Source: DATARH01 sp963712835
GTDB lineage: Bacteria > Pseudomonadota > Alphaproteobacteria > ATCC43930 > CGMCC-115725
DNA: 64,000 nucleotides
Direction of reading: 5' to 3'
Assembly: GCA_963712835.1 (NCBI GenBank)
Contig: CAVQJJ010000007.1
Span: forward strand, 434,001-498,000
Below the pieces are notes generated by a model. The model was not told where the DNA came from. It saw only the letters and a program-made list of their open reading frames with translations, and made no database searches. Of the stretch, positions 16,699-25,783 are shown one piece after another (position 1 is the stretch's first letter; every line of letters starts with the position of its first letter). The position numbers were made by a program, and so were the translations under genes.

Positions 16699-17688
16699 TC
16701 ATTCGGACCTACGCGGCCGCGCGAGCAGCCCCTCGATCATCGGCGCGATCGCCATGCCCCGGTGCAGAACGGCGTCGACCGCGGCGATAATCGGCATCTC
16801 GACCCGCAGGCTGGCGGCGAGCGCGGCGATCGACGCGGCGCTGGCGACGCCCTCGACCACCGAGCGGCTGCCCGCCAGCGCCTCGTCGACGCTTTGTCCA
16901 CGACCAAGCGCGACGCCGAGCGCGCGGTTGCGCGACAGCCCGCCGCAGCAGGTGAGCACCAGATCGCCGAGCCCGGAAAGGCCAGCGAATGTCTCCGCGC
17001 GCGCGCCCTTGGCCAACCCAAGCCGCGTCATTTCGGCGAGGCCGCGGGTAATCAGCGCGGCGCGCGCATTGTCGCCGAGCCGCAGCCCGTCGACGACGCC
17101 GCAGGCGATCGCCAGCACGTTCTTGATTGCGCCGCCGAGCTCGACGCCGGTCACGTCTTCCGACAGATAGGGGCGGAAGCGCGGGTTGCCGAGCGCCACC
17201 GCGAGGAATTCCGCGAGGATCGAGTCGCGGCTGGCGATCACCACCGCCGTCGGCAGATCGCGCGCCACTTCCGCCGCGAAGCTCGGGCCCGACAGCACGG
17301 CGAGCGGCGTCGCCGGACGCAATTCGGCAACAAGCTCGGCCATCGTCTTCAGCGAGCCGGTCTCGATCCCTTTGGCACAGAGCAGCAACGGTAGCTCGGG
17401 GGCTAGACAGGGGCCGAAACGGAGCAGCGTCTCGCGCAAGAACTGAGCCGGGACGGCGATCAACGCGGCGTCGGCGCCGGCGACCGCAGCCCCGAGATCA
17501 GGGGTCGCGGCGATGGCGGAATCGAGCGCGACGCCGGGCAGATAAACGGGATTTTCGTGGCGCTGGCTTATGGCCTCGGCGATCTCGGTGCTGCGCGCCC
17601 AAAGAATGACCCCGCCGCCAGCACGGCGAGCGACCATCGCGAGCGCCGTCCCCCAAGCGCCGGCGCCGATAATCGCGAGGCGGGTCAT
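16699..17688 (-). CDS. gpsA: NAD(P)H-dependent glycerol-3-phosphate dehydrogenase
   Basis: The 329-residue cytoplasmic enzyme reduces dihydroxyacetone phosphate to sn-glycerol 3-phosphate for phospholipid synthesis. The N-terminal nucleotide fold is LAIIGAGAWGTALAMVARR. The family signatures LSGPSFAAEVARDLPTAV, GVELGGAIKNVLAIACGV and GLGDLVLTCCGGLSRNRALGVALG are all present, including the catalytic Lys in AIKN. Its start overlaps the tsaD stop as ATGA, so translation is coupled. The order tsaD-gpsA is common in alphaproteobacteria. Confidence 0.96.
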   Translation of the reverse strand: MTRLAIIGAGAWGTALAMVARRAGGGVILWARSTEIAEAISQRHENPVYLPGVALDSAIAATPDLGAAVAGADAALIAVPAQFLRETLLRFGPCLAPELPLLLCAKGIETGSLKTMAELVAELRPATPLAVLSGPSFAAEVARDLPTAVVIASRDSILAEFLAVALGNPRFRPYLSEDVTGVELGGAIKNVLAIACGVVDGLRLGDNARAALITRGLAEMTRLGLAKGARAETFAGLSGLGDLVLTCCGGLSRNRALGVALGRGQSVDEALAGSRSVVEGVASAASIAALAASLRVEMPIIAAVDAVLHRGMAIAPMIEGLLARPRRSE

Positions 17689-18737
17689 CGCGGCATTTTC
17701 GGGCCGGAGGCCGCGGGGTCGAGCGGCCAGCGCGGGTGCACGGGTGCGTCGAGCGGGTCGACGAGGCCAAGCCGCAGCCGTTCGAGCCCGGCCCAGGCGA
17801 TCATCGCGCCGTTATCGGTGCAGAGCGCCGGCGGCGGCGCGACGAAGGCAAGGCCGGCATCGGCGGCGAGGCCGGTCAGCCGGGCGCGGAGTTGCGCGTT
17901 CGCGGCCACGCCGCCGGCGGCGACAAGGGCCGTGCCTCTAGGGTGGTGGGCGCGAAACCAGCGCACCGCGCGCGCCGAGCGATCGGCGAGATGCTCGCAG
18001 ATCGCCCGCTCGGTCGACGCCGCGAGATCGGCGACGGCCTGGTCATCGTTCGGGTCGAGGCCTGCGACACGCTCGCGCACCGCGGTTTTGAGGCCGGAGA
18101 ACGAAAGGTCGCAGCCATCGCGGCCTTGCAGCGGCCGGGGTAGCGGGAAACGGCGTGGGTTCCCGCGCCGACCGTACTCGGCGATCGCCGGACCGCCGGG
18201 ATAGGGCAGACCGAGCAGCTTGGCGCTCTTGTCGAAGGCTTCGCCGGCCGCGTCGTCGAGCGTGGTGCCGAGTTGGCGATACCTGCCAACGCCGGCACAG
18301 ACGAGCAGCTGCGTGTGCCCGCCCGACACCAGCAACAGCAGATAGGGGAATTCCACCGCGTCGGTCAGCCGCGCGGTCAGCGCATGCGCTTCGAGATGGT
18401 TGACGGCGGCGAACGGTTTCTTGGCGGCCCAAACTATCCCCTTCGCGGCCATCGTCCCGACAATGAGCCCGCCGATCAGCCCCGGCCCGGCCGATGCGGC
18501 GACGCCGTCGAGATCGGCGACGCCGAGCCCGGCTTCGTCGAGCGCGGCTCGGATCAGCCGATCGAGATGATCGAGATGAGCGCGCGCTGCGATTTCCGGG
18601 ACGACGCCGCCATAAGGCGCGTGCTCGGCGAGCTGCGACTGCACGAGATTGGCGCGGATTGCCGGCCGGCCGCCATCATCACCCACCACGGCGACCGCCG
18701 TCTCGTCGCAGCTCGTCTCGATCCCGAGGATGTTCAT
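17685..18737 (-). CDS. tsaD: tRNA N6-threonylcarbamoyladenosine transferase TsaD
   Basis: The 350-residue protein transfers the threonylcarbamoyl group to A37 of ANN-decoding tRNAs together with TsaB and TsaE. The ATG at 18737 gives the standard start MNILGIETSCDETAVAVV; the open frame extends 28 codons upstream without family similarity. The metal-binding histidines are in VNHLEAHALTARL. Other signatures are ASAGPGLIGGLIVGTMAAKG, LLVSGGHTQLL, and ALVAAGGVAANAQLR with LCTDNGAMIAWAG. The gene is essential in most bacteria. Confidence 0.96.
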   Translation of the reverse strand: MNILGIETSCDETAVAVVGDDGGRPAIRANLVQSQLAEHAPYGGVVPEIAARAHLDHLDRLIRAALDEAGLGVADLDGVAASAGPGLIGGLIVGTMAAKGIVWAAKKPFAAVNHLEAHALTARLTDAVEFPYLLLLVSGGHTQLLVCAGVGRYRQLGTTLDDAAGEAFDKSAKLLGLPYPGGPAIAEYGRRGNPRRFPLPRPLQGRDGCDLSFSGLKTAVRERVAGLDPNDDQAVADLAASTERAICEHLADRSARAVRWFRAHHPRGTALVAAGGVAANAQLRARLTGLAADAGLAFVAPPPALCTDNGAMIAWAGLERLRLGLVDPLDAPVHPRWPLDPAASGPKMPR

Positions 18738-18758
18738 ACGATAGATATAAGCACCATC

Positions 18759-18860
18759 ACGTGGGCCTTCAGCCACGGACTTGATCCGTGGGGAAAGCCG
18801 GAACCGTTTGTCCGACGGCAAGTCGATTGAAGCATGGGCCCCGGCCCGTCGCCGGGGTGG
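18759..18860. repeat. Inverted repeat element, copy 4 (diverged)
   Basis: The left hairpin has GCCACGGACTTGATCCGTGG and the right unit is GGGCCCCGGCCCGTCGCCGGG, with CATGGGCC at its start as in copy 5. The element fills most of the gap between tsaD and spoVR. Confidence 0.55.
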
Positions 18861-18869
18861 AGCGCGTAG

Positions 18870-20453
18870 CTACTTGGCCTCGCCGGCTTCGTACGTCTTG
18901 AGCACCTTGTCGGTCGCCGCCTCGATTTCGAGCAGCTTCACCGCGTAGCCCCACAACAGCGCGGTGTGGCGGAGCACCGAGCGACAGCTCTTCTCGTCGA
19001 GCAGCACGCCGTCATGGACGTAGTGCGCCAGCACCAGCTCGCGGTCGCCGGTCAGGTCGACATCGACGATCTGAATGTCCGGTTCGCGGCGCGACAGATC
19101 GTACTGCTTCGACAGTGCGCTCCTGATCTTGCGGTAGCCGATCTCGTCGTGGATCGCCTCGACCCGCAGCGACGGTTTCGCCGCGTCATCGTTGATCTGG
19201 AACAGCTTGAAATGCCGGATCATCTCCGGGCTCAGGTACTGCAGGATGAAGCTCTCGTCGCGGTAGTTGGCCCACGCGTGGCGTAAGACGCCGTAGGGGT
19301 CCTGATTGCCGGCGATATCGGCGAACCACTCGCGGTCTTCCGGCTTCGGGTCGGTGCAGATGCGCTTGATGTCGTCCATCATCGAGAAGCCGAGCGCATA
19401 GGGGTTGAGCCCGCCATAGCGCGGGTCGTCGAACCCCGGCTGGAATACCACGCTCGAATGCGAGTGCAGGAATTCAAGCATCGCGCCTTCGGTGATCAGG
19501 CCGCGATCGTGCAGCCGGTTCATGATCTCGTAGTGGACGAACGTGGCGCAGCCCTCGTTCATCACCTGCGTTTGCCGCTGCGGATAGAAATACTGCGAGA
19601 CATGCCGGACGATTCGGATCAGCTCGCGCTGCCAATCCTCAAGCCGCGGCGCACGCTTTTCGATGAAGTAAAGCAGGTTCTCCTCGGGCAAGCCGAGTTT
19701 GCGCTTCATTTCCTGGCGCTGATCCTCGGCCTCCAATTCCGCCTCGTCCTTGTCTGGGACGGGCACGGTACGCCACAGATCGTTGAAGGTCTGCTCGTCA
19801 TAGGCCAGCCGCTCGGCCATGCGGCGCTTTTCCTCGGTGAGGTTGGGCCGGCCGCGGCGGGCATAGCGGTTGACGCCGTGATCCTTTAAGGCGTGACCGG
19901 CGTCGAGGATACGCTCGACAGCCTCGTAGCCGTATTTCTCCTCGCATTTGGCGACGTAGTCGCGCGCGAAGCTGAGGTAGTCGAGGATGCCGTCGGCATC
20001 GGTCCATTGCCGATAGAAATAATTGTTCTTGAAGAAGTGGTTATGACCGAACCCGGCATGCGCGATGACCAGCGTCTGCATGGTCATGGAGTTCTCTTCC
20101 ATGATGTAGCAGATGACCGGGTTCGAGTTGATGACGATCTCGTAGGCGAGGCCGGCAAGGCCCTTGCGGTAGAGCGTTTCATGATAGGCGAAACGCTTGC
20201 CGAAGCTCCAATGCCCGTACATCAGGGGCAGGCCGACCGAAGCGTAGGCGTCGAGCATCTGCTCCGAGGTAATGACCTCGATCTGCAGCGGGTAGGTATC
20301 GAGTCCAAGCTCGTCGACGGCGATGCGCTCGATCGTGTCATGCACCTTGCGCAAACCGCCGAAATCCCAGTTCGGGCCGGTGAAAAGCGGCGTCGCCATC
20401 TTGGCGGCGGCCTTCTTCTTGGTCGTCGGCGCCGAGACGATCGTATCAGGCAC
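18870..20453 (-). CDS. SpoVR family protein
   Basis: The 527-residue protein belongs to the SpoVR/YcgB family. Conserved segments include PNWDFGGLRKVHDTIERIAVDELGLD, LPLMYGHWSFGKRFAYHE, SNPVICYIMEENSMTMQTLVIAHA and CATFVHYEIMNRLHDRG. Its biochemical role is unclear; it is encoded with PrkA and a DUF444 protein in stress or nitrogen-starvation operons of many proteobacteria. A GTG at 20453 is chosen because it follows AAAGGGGG at ideal spacing and overlaps the upstream stop by eight bases. The frame stays open further upstream only as a shadow of the DUF444 gene. Confidence 0.92.
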   Translation of the reverse strand: MPDTIVSAPTTKKKAAAKMATPLFTGPNWDFGGLRKVHDTIERIAVDELGLDTYPLQIEVITSEQMLDAYASVGLPLMYGHWSFGKRFAYHETLYRKGLAGLAYEIVINSNPVICYIMEENSMTMQTLVIAHAGFGHNHFFKNNYFYRQWTDADGILDYLSFARDYVAKCEEKYGYEAVERILDAGHALKDHGVNRYARRGRPNLTEEKRRMAERLAYDEQTFNDLWRTVPVPDKDEAELEAEDQRQEMKRKLGLPEENLLYFIEKRAPRLEDWQRELIRIVRHVSQYFYPQRQTQVMNEGCATFVHYEIMNRLHDRGLITEGAMLEFLHSHSSVVFQPGFDDPRYGGLNPYALGFSMMDDIKRICTDPKPEDREWFADIAGNQDPYGVLRHAWANYRDESFILQYLSPEMIRHFKLFQINDDAAKPSLRVEAIHDEIGYRKIRSALSKQYDLSRREPDIQIVDVDLTGDRELVLAHYVHDGVLLDEKSCRSVLRHTALLWGYAVKLLEIEAATDKVLKTYEAGEAK

Positions 20454-21735
20454 TGACGCCCCCTTTGGCGAAGAGTTCGTGGAAGACCGAGAAAATCTGC
20501 GCCGGATCGCCAACCCGCCGCATCGCGAAATGCTGATGCGCCGGGGCGACCTCGCTATAGGCCCGCCACAGATCGCTATCGCGCGACAGGCCGGTGAGGC
20601 TGCCGCTGGTGCCGTCGCCGACCTCGACATAAGCGAAATACTGGCAGAGCGGCAAGACCTCGCCGCCGAGCAGCGAGACGCAGCGGCTCGAATCGGCGCC
20701 ATAATTGTCGCCGTCCGAGGCCTGCGCGCCGTAGATGTTCCAACGGTCGGTCGGATAACGCGCGCGGGCGATCTCAAGCATCTTTTCGAGCGCGGTCGAA
20801 ACGACGGTACCGCCGGTCTCGCGGCTGTAGAAGAACGTCTCCTCGTCAACCTCCTCGGCGGTCGAGGTGTGGCGAATGAACACCACGTCGACATGCCGGT
20901 AGCGGCGGATCAGGAACACGTGCAGCAGCATGAAGAAGCGTTTAGCCAGGTCCTTCATCGCCTCGGTCATCGAGCCCGACACGTCCATCAGGCAGAACAT
21001 GACGGCTTCGGTATTGGGCCGCGGAACGCGCTCGAAGCGGCGATAGCGCACATCGAGCGGGTCGATGTAGGGGATGATCTTGCTGCGCCGCTCGCTCTTT
21101 TCGAGCAGCACCTTCAACCGCTCGACCTCGTCGTCGGCGCCGCGCGCCGCGGCCTTCTCGATCTCCTCACGCAGCGCTTCGAGCTCGCCGAGCTTCGGGC
21201 GTTTTAACGAGATGCGCCGCGCCATGCTCTGCCGCATCGTGCGGGGCACGCTGAGATTGGAGGGAGAGCCGGTGACGGTGTAGCCGGCGCGGTGCAGATC
21301 GATCGCGGTCGTATCCTTCAGCGTTTTTTTGACCAGATCGGGCAGTTCGAGGTCCTCGAAGAACATGTCGAGGAACTCTTCCTTGGTCAGCGTGAACTCG
21401 AACGCGTCCTCGCCGCTGCCGTCGGGGCTGCCCTCGCGGCCGCCGCCGTCGCCGCCGCCTTGCGGGCGTGGGATTTCGTCGCCTCGGACGTATTCCTTGT
21501 TACCCGGCACGACATGATCGGTGCGCCCGGTGCGGCGGCTGTGGTGGAATACCGGCTCGGTGATGCCGCGTGTCGGGATGGCGATCTTTTCGCCATGCTC
21601 GACATCCTGCACCTTGCGCTTGCGCAACGCATCCTGCACCGCGCCTTTGACCTCGGCGCGGGCCCGCTCCAGAAACCGCTGGCGATTGCTAAGGCTTTTG
21701 CCCTTCGGGTTCTGGCGGCGATCGACGACGTTCAT
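20446..21735 (-). CDS. DUF444 family protein (YeaH/YhbH type)
   Basis: The 429-residue protein matches the YeaH/YhbH family. The N-terminus is MNVVDRRQNPKGKSLSNRQRF, followed by EPVFHHSRRTGRTDHVVPGNKEY. A Gly/Glu-rich hinge (GGGDGGGREGSPDGSGED) precedes LTKEEFLDMFFEDLELPDLVKK. The C-terminal half is von Willebrand factor A-like, with VMFCLMDVSGSMTEAMKDLAKRFF carrying a MIDAS-like DxSxS motif. ATG 21735 follows AAAAGGATGGG. It lies between prkA and spoVR in what appears to be a three-gene operon. Confidence 0.93.
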   Translation of the reverse strand: MNVVDRRQNPKGKSLSNRQRFLERARAEVKGAVQDALRKRKVQDVEHGEKIAIPTRGITEPVFHHSRRTGRTDHVVPGNKEYVRGDEIPRPQGGGDGGGREGSPDGSGEDAFEFTLTKEEFLDMFFEDLELPDLVKKTLKDTTAIDLHRAGYTVTGSPSNLSVPRTMRQSMARRISLKRPKLGELEALREEIEKAAARGADDEVERLKVLLEKSERRSKIIPYIDPLDVRYRRFERVPRPNTEAVMFCLMDVSGSMTEAMKDLAKRFFMLLHVFLIRRYRHVDVVFIRHTSTAEEVDEETFFYSRETGGTVVSTALEKMLEIARARYPTDRWNIYGAQASDGDNYGADSSRCVSLLGGEVLPLCQYFAYVEVGDGTSGSLTGLSRDSDLWRAYSEVAPAHQHFAMRRVGDPAQIFSVFHELFAKGGVSA

Positions 21736-21767
21736 CAACCCATCCTTTTACCGCCGACACCGCAACG

Positions 21768-23717
21768 CTAGCCGGCTTTGTTCACCCGCATGTACCACTC
21801 GACCAGCCGGCGTACCTGTCGCTCGGTGTAGCCGCGGGTCACCATGCGTTCCAGGAAGTCGGCGTGCTTCTTCTCGGTGTCGGTGTCCTTTTTGGTCCCG
21901 AAGCTGATGACCGGGAGCAGGTCCTCGACCTGGGTGAACATCCGCCGCTCGATGACCTCGCGCAGCTTTTCGTAGGACTGCCAGGACGGATTCCGGCCGG
22001 TATTGGCGCGGGCGCGCAACGCGAATTTGACGACCTCGTTGCGGAAGTCCTTCGGGTTGGCGATGCCGGCCGGTTTCTCGATTTTCGACAGCTCCTGGTT
22101 CAACAGCTCGCGATTCATCAATTGGCCGGTGTCGGGGTCCTTGTAATCCTGATCTTCGATCCAGGCATCGGCATAGGCGACGTAGCGGTCGAACAGATTC
22201 TGGCCGTAATCCGAATAGGATTCGAGGTAGGCCTTCTGTATTTCGTTGCCGATATACTCGGCGTAGCGCGGCGCCAACTCGGCCTTGATGAAGTTGAGGT
22301 ACTTCTTCTCGACCGCGTCGGGGAACTGCTCACGCCAGATCGCCTGCTCCAGTACGTACATCAAATGCACCGGGTCGGCAGCGACCTCCTGCGTGTCGAA
22401 GTTGAACGTGCCGGACAGCACCTTGAAGGCAAATCGGGTTGAGATGCCGTCCATGCCTTCGTCGACTCCGGCGGCGTCGCGGTATTCCTGCACCGATTTG
22501 GCCCGCGGGTCGGTGTCCTTGAGGCTCTCGCCGTCATAAACCCGCATCTTCGAGTGCAGGTTTGAGTTCTCGTGCGGCTTCACCCGCGACAGCACGCAAA
22601 AGCGCGACAGGATGTCGAGCGTCGACGGCGCGCAGGCCGCGTTCGCCAATTCGCTGTTCTGCAGCAGCTTCTCGTAAATCTTGCGTTCCTCGGTCGAGCG
22701 CAGGCAGTACGGCACCTTGATGACCGAGATGCGGTCGATAAAGGCCTCGTTGTTCTTGTTGTTCCTGAACGCCTGCCACTCCGCCTCGTTGGAATGGGCA
22801 AGGATGATACCCTGATAGGGGATACCGCCGATGTTCTCGGTGCCGGCGTAGTTGCCTTCCTGCGTCGCGGTCAAGAGCGGGTGCAGCATCTTGATCGGCG
22901 CCTTAAACATCTCGACGAATTCCATCAACCCCTGCGTCGTGCGGTTGAGACCGCCCGAGAAGGAGTAGGCGTCGGGATCATTCTGCGAGTACATCTCGAG
23001 CTTGCGGATATCGACCTTGCCGACGAGGCTCGAGACGTCCTGGTTGTTCTCGTCGCCGGGCTCGGTCTTGGCTACGCAAATCTGCTTCAGCCGCGACGGC
23101 TGCATGCGGATGACGGAGAATTTCGAGATGTCGCCGCCGAATTCCTCAAGCCGCTTGACCGCCCACGGCGAGATCGTCCCGGTGAGGCGCCGGCGCGGGA
23201 TACCGTAGCGCTCCTCGATCTCCGCGCCCATGACGTTCGGGTCGAAGAGGCCAAGCGGGCTCTCGAAAACGGGGCTGATCTGGTCGCCCGCCTTAAGGAC
23301 GTAGATCGGCTCCTTCTCCATCAGCAGCTTGAGGCGCTCGGCGAGCGAGGATTTGCCGCCGCCCACCGGGCCGAGCAAATAGAGGACCTGCTTGCGTTCC
23401 TCCAAACCTTGGGCCGCGTAACGGAAGAAGCCGACGATCCGCTCGATCGTCTCTTCCATACCGTAGAAATCTTCGAACGCCGGATAGATCTTGATGGTCC
23501 GGTTCATAAAGATGCGGCCGAGGCGCGGGTCCTGGCTCGTATCCATCATCACCGCCTCGCCGATCGCCTTCAGCAGGCGCTCGGCGGGCCCGGCGTAAAA
23601 CGAGGCGTCGTCGGAGCACGCCCGCAGGTAGTCCTCGATCGAATACTCCACCTCGCGGCGATTCTCGTAATGCCGCGAGTAAAGCCCGAAGATTCCCTCA
23701 TCCAATGACGATCGCAT
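21768..23717 (-). CDS. prkA: PrkA-type serine protein kinase (YeaG family)
   Basis: The 649-residue protein has an N-terminal AAA-like ATPase domain (RIVGFFRYAAQGLEERKQVLYLLGPVGGGKSSLAERLK, with Walker A GPVGGGKSS) and a C-terminal PrkA kinase-like domain. Also typical are FMNRTIKIYPAFEDFYGMEETIERI and LILAHSNEAEWQAF. In enteric bacteria the orthologue YeaG acts in nitrogen starvation and stationary phase. ATG 23717 (MRSSLDEGIFGLYSRHYEN) follows GAGGTGGG and is preferred to a TTG 16 codons upstream. It is the first gene of the prkA-DUF444-spoVR operon. Confidence 0.94.
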   Translation of the reverse strand: MRSSLDEGIFGLYSRHYENRREVEYSIEDYLRACSDDASFYAGPAERLLKAIGEAVMMDTSQDPRLGRIFMNRTIKIYPAFEDFYGMEETIERIVGFFRYAAQGLEERKQVLYLLGPVGGGKSSLAERLKLLMEKEPIYVLKAGDQISPVFESPLGLFDPNVMGAEIEERYGIPRRRLTGTISPWAVKRLEEFGGDISKFSVIRMQPSRLKQICVAKTEPGDENNQDVSSLVGKVDIRKLEMYSQNDPDAYSFSGGLNRTTQGLMEFVEMFKAPIKMLHPLLTATQEGNYAGTENIGGIPYQGIILAHSNEAEWQAFRNNKNNEAFIDRISVIKVPYCLRSTEERKIYEKLLQNSELANAACAPSTLDILSRFCVLSRVKPHENSNLHSKMRVYDGESLKDTDPRAKSVQEYRDAAGVDEGMDGISTRFAFKVLSGTFNFDTQEVAADPVHLMYVLEQAIWREQFPDAVEKKYLNFIKAELAPRYAEYIGNEIQKAYLESYSDYGQNLFDRYVAYADAWIEDQDYKDPDTGQLMNRELLNQELSKIEKPAGIANPKDFRNEVVKFALRARANTGRNPSWQSYEKLREVIERRMFTQVEDLLPVISFGTKKDTDTEKKHADFLERMVTRGYTERQVRRLVEWYMRVNKAG

Positions 23718-24128
23718 TGCCCACCTCAAATCGACCCAAGTCGACGCTGTCGTCCGAACGATCAACGCATGTTGAACACGCCGCCGCCAAAGTAATTCCA
23801 GCGCGGTAATGTAAATCTGGGCTTACATTTACCATTGCCGCGCCCCGAGCGGCATTCACCTTTTGCGACAATGTCACAGCCTTCGACGCAAGTCATATGC
23901 CAAGCCTTTATGGCGACATTACGGGCGATCAGCGCGTCGGGTTCGCCGAGCCGGCCGCCACGGCGCAACTCGCGCCGGTCACGCGCAGATATGGGTGCTC
24001 TAGCGGACATCAACAACATTTTGTGGTGCCCCGCCGCAATCCGCTCAGCATATATGAATCCGCTGGCAAACCCAACCTGATTCTACCGCAACGTTGGGCG
24101 GCTAAAATTATGCCGTGCAACCCAAAAT
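23718..24128. promoter_or_regulatory. 411-bp intergenic region upstream of the prkA operon
   Basis: The region separates prkA from the end of an SGNH hydrolase gene on the same strand. It is clearly lower in GC, especially 24001-24130, than surrounding genes. Short frames exist on both strands (85 codons at 23762-24019 minus, 81 at 23835-24080 plus), but none has a convincing ribosome binding site or protein-like composition. It holds an inverted repeat described separately and most likely carries the operon promoter. Confidence 0.5.
23808..23829. promoter_or_regulatory. Inverted repeat, possible operator for prkA operon
   Basis: Perfect arms AATGTAA and TTACATT are separated by eight bases. 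The site lies about 90 bases upstream of the prkA start. Size and symmetry fit a dimeric regulator site; no regulator gene is adjacent, so the partner is unknown. Confidence 0.4.
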
Positions 24129-24998
24129 TTAATTAAACGGAGCCGCGTCGTTTCGCCGCATATCCACCCCCGGTCGAGCGCCGCCAGCGCCCGTCGCGGT
24201 TTGTGGCGGGAGTCCAGCAATAGCGCTGGGCGCGACATGCGCGCGTTCCGCGAGCTTCACCTCCGCGCGCCAGTTGGCGATAAGGGCCTTCGCGAGATCG
24301 GTAGCGAGGCACCCATAGCCGGCATCCGTCATGTGCAAGCCGTCGGCTCCGATCATCGGCGGCGCGTCGGGTGCGTGGCTGCCCTGCCAATAACGCATCA
24401 GCGCGAAGCGCCGGAAGAAGCCGACATGCTCCTCATCGGCGGTGTCGGCCACCAGATCCTCCATGGCGGAATAGGAGCGGCGATCGAGGACACGCGGCGC
24501 GTATTGCATATCCATGAGTAAGACGTCGATATTGTTGCGCTTCAACAGGCCGATGCCTTCCCGCATCCATTCGCGGTCGGCGCCAAGGTCGTCGCGGCGC
24601 AGCACGGCGTTGGTGCCGACTTGCCAGATCGCGAGGTCGGGGTGCGCGGCGACGACGTCGGTGCCGAGCCGGGCAAGCTCCTCGGGCGCGTCCTCGCCAC
24701 TCCTGCCGCGATTGACCACCTGGATATCGCGCTGCGGCAGCAGCCGGCGCAACTCGACCTCAAGCCGGCGGGGATAGGTAAGCTCAGGGCTCGTCGCGCC
24801 GATTCCCGCAGTCGAGGACGAGCCGACCGCGACGATGGTGAGCGGACCGCCTCCGCTGACGCGCGCCGCGAAATGGGCGAGCGGCGCGATGATCGGCACA
24901 CCGCCCGGCGGCGCGGCGCACAGCGCGGGATCGTCCGCCCGCGCAGCGATCGGCCCGAGAATGGCGGCGACCGCCAGTAGCGCCGCGGCACGGATCAC
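24129..24998 (-). CDS. Exported SGNH/GDSL-family hydrolase, active-site motifs present
   Basis: The 289-residue protein begins with a signal peptide (AAALLAVAAILGPIAARA, then DDPALC). The SGNH block I is IVAVGSSSTAGIG at residues about 55-67. Block III appears as IWQVGTNAV, and the catalytic Asp/His block as GADGLHMTDAGYGCLA. It is therefore probably an active periplasmic esterase or acetylhydrolase, plausibly acting on an O-acylated polysaccharide. A GTG start overlaps the stop of the upstream related gene by four bases. Together with the neighbouring SGNH-like gene and the OpgC-type acyltransferase it looks like a glycan-acyl modification unit. Confidence 0.8.
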   Translation of the reverse strand: MIRAAALLAVAAILGPIAARADDPALCAAPPGGVPIIAPLAHFAARVSGGGPLTIVAVGSSSTAGIGATSPELTYPRRLEVELRRLLPQRDIQVVNRGRSGEDAPEELARLGTDVVAAHPDLAIWQVGTNAVLRRDDLGADREWMREGIGLLKRNNIDVLLMDMQYAPRVLDRRSYSAMEDLVADTADEEHVGFFRRFALMRYWQGSHAPDAPPMIGADGLHMTDAGYGCLATDLAKALIANWRAEVKLAERAHVAPSAIAGLPPQTATGAGGARPGVDMRRNDAAPFN

Positions 24999-25759
24999 GG
25001 CACCGCGGCCCGATGGATGACCTCGGCGAGTTTCCGCCCGAGGCAGTCATAAACGCGCCCGGCTAGCTTCGCCCGATCGGCGTCGGCGACATTGTCGAAA
25101 TTGAACACGTTCTGCTCGCTCCAGTAGCGCATCATCTCGAAACGCGGAAAGACGTATACGTCCGCGAGATCGCCGACGCGGTGCAATGCCTTCAGATAGG
25201 CTTCGAAATTGATAACGCTCGCCGAATTGGGCGAAAATTGCATGTCGACAAGGATCGTATCGACTGCCTTGTTTTTGAGCGCGTCGATCCCGTTCTGCAG
25301 CGTATCCGTGAAGTCGTCGACATCGGTTCCGCGCACCGCGTCCATGATTCCGACCTCCCAGACGACAAGCACCGGATCGGCGGCGAAAACGTCCGTGGCG
25401 AAACGATCGAACATGTCCTTGGCGGATTGCTTCGGCACGCCCTTGTTGACCACGGTGATCTTGTCCTTGGGAAAATCCGCGGCGAGATCCTGCTCCATCC
25501 GGTGCGGATAGGAGAGGTCGGGCGAGCCCGCCGCCTTGCCGATCGTCGAGGCGCCGCCGATCGCGACGATGGTCGCCGGCTTGTGCGCCGCCAGCCGCTC
25601 GGCGAAATGCGGGAGCTTGACGTCGGTATCGGTCATCTCGGGGGGTGTCGCGCAGTCCTCGGCATCAGCGCGCGCCGATCCGTCGGCCGCACCGAGTGCA
25701 GCCAGCGCCACCAGCGCCGCCAACGCGGGGCCGGCGAGAAATCGCCCCCGAGGCACCAT
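24995..25759 (-). CDS. Exported SGNH-like protein lacking catalytic residues
   Basis: The 254-residue protein has a signal peptide (GPALAALVALAALGAADGSARA) and follows the same plan as the next gene, with TIVAIGGASTIGKAAG where that one has IVAVGSSSTAGIG. The nucleophile position is thus Ala (G-G-A). The expected C-terminal Asp-x-x-His block is missing; the region reads NVADADRAKLAGRVYDCLG. The shared segments LSYPHRMEQDLAADFP and LVVWEVGIMDAV show common descent. It is probably a non-catalytic paralogue, perhaps a binding partner of the adjacent hydrolase. Both genes overlap by four bases. Confidence 0.75.
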   Translation of the reverse strand: MVPRGRFLAGPALAALVALAALGAADGSARADAEDCATPPEMTDTDVKLPHFAERLAAHKPATIVAIGGASTIGKAAGSPDLSYPHRMEQDLAADFPKDKITVVNKGVPKQSAKDMFDRFATDVFAADPVLVVWEVGIMDAVRGTDVDDFTDTLQNGIDALKNKAVDTILVDMQFSPNSASVINFEAYLKALHRVGDLADVYVFPRFEMMRYWSEQNVFNFDNVADADRAKLAGRVYDCLGRKLAEVIHRAAVP

Positions 25760-25783
25760 TCCCTTCCCCGCCGCTCCCCTACA

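Noticed and set aside
20454..20894. Upstream extension of the SpoVR frame
   Set aside because: It lies within the DUF444 gene in another frame. GTG 20453 has an ideal ribosome site and matches the family start.
23762..24019. 85-codon Cys-containing minus-strand frame upstream of prkA
   Set aside because: It covers the operator-like repeat and lacks a convincing start context; retained only as part of the intergenic region.
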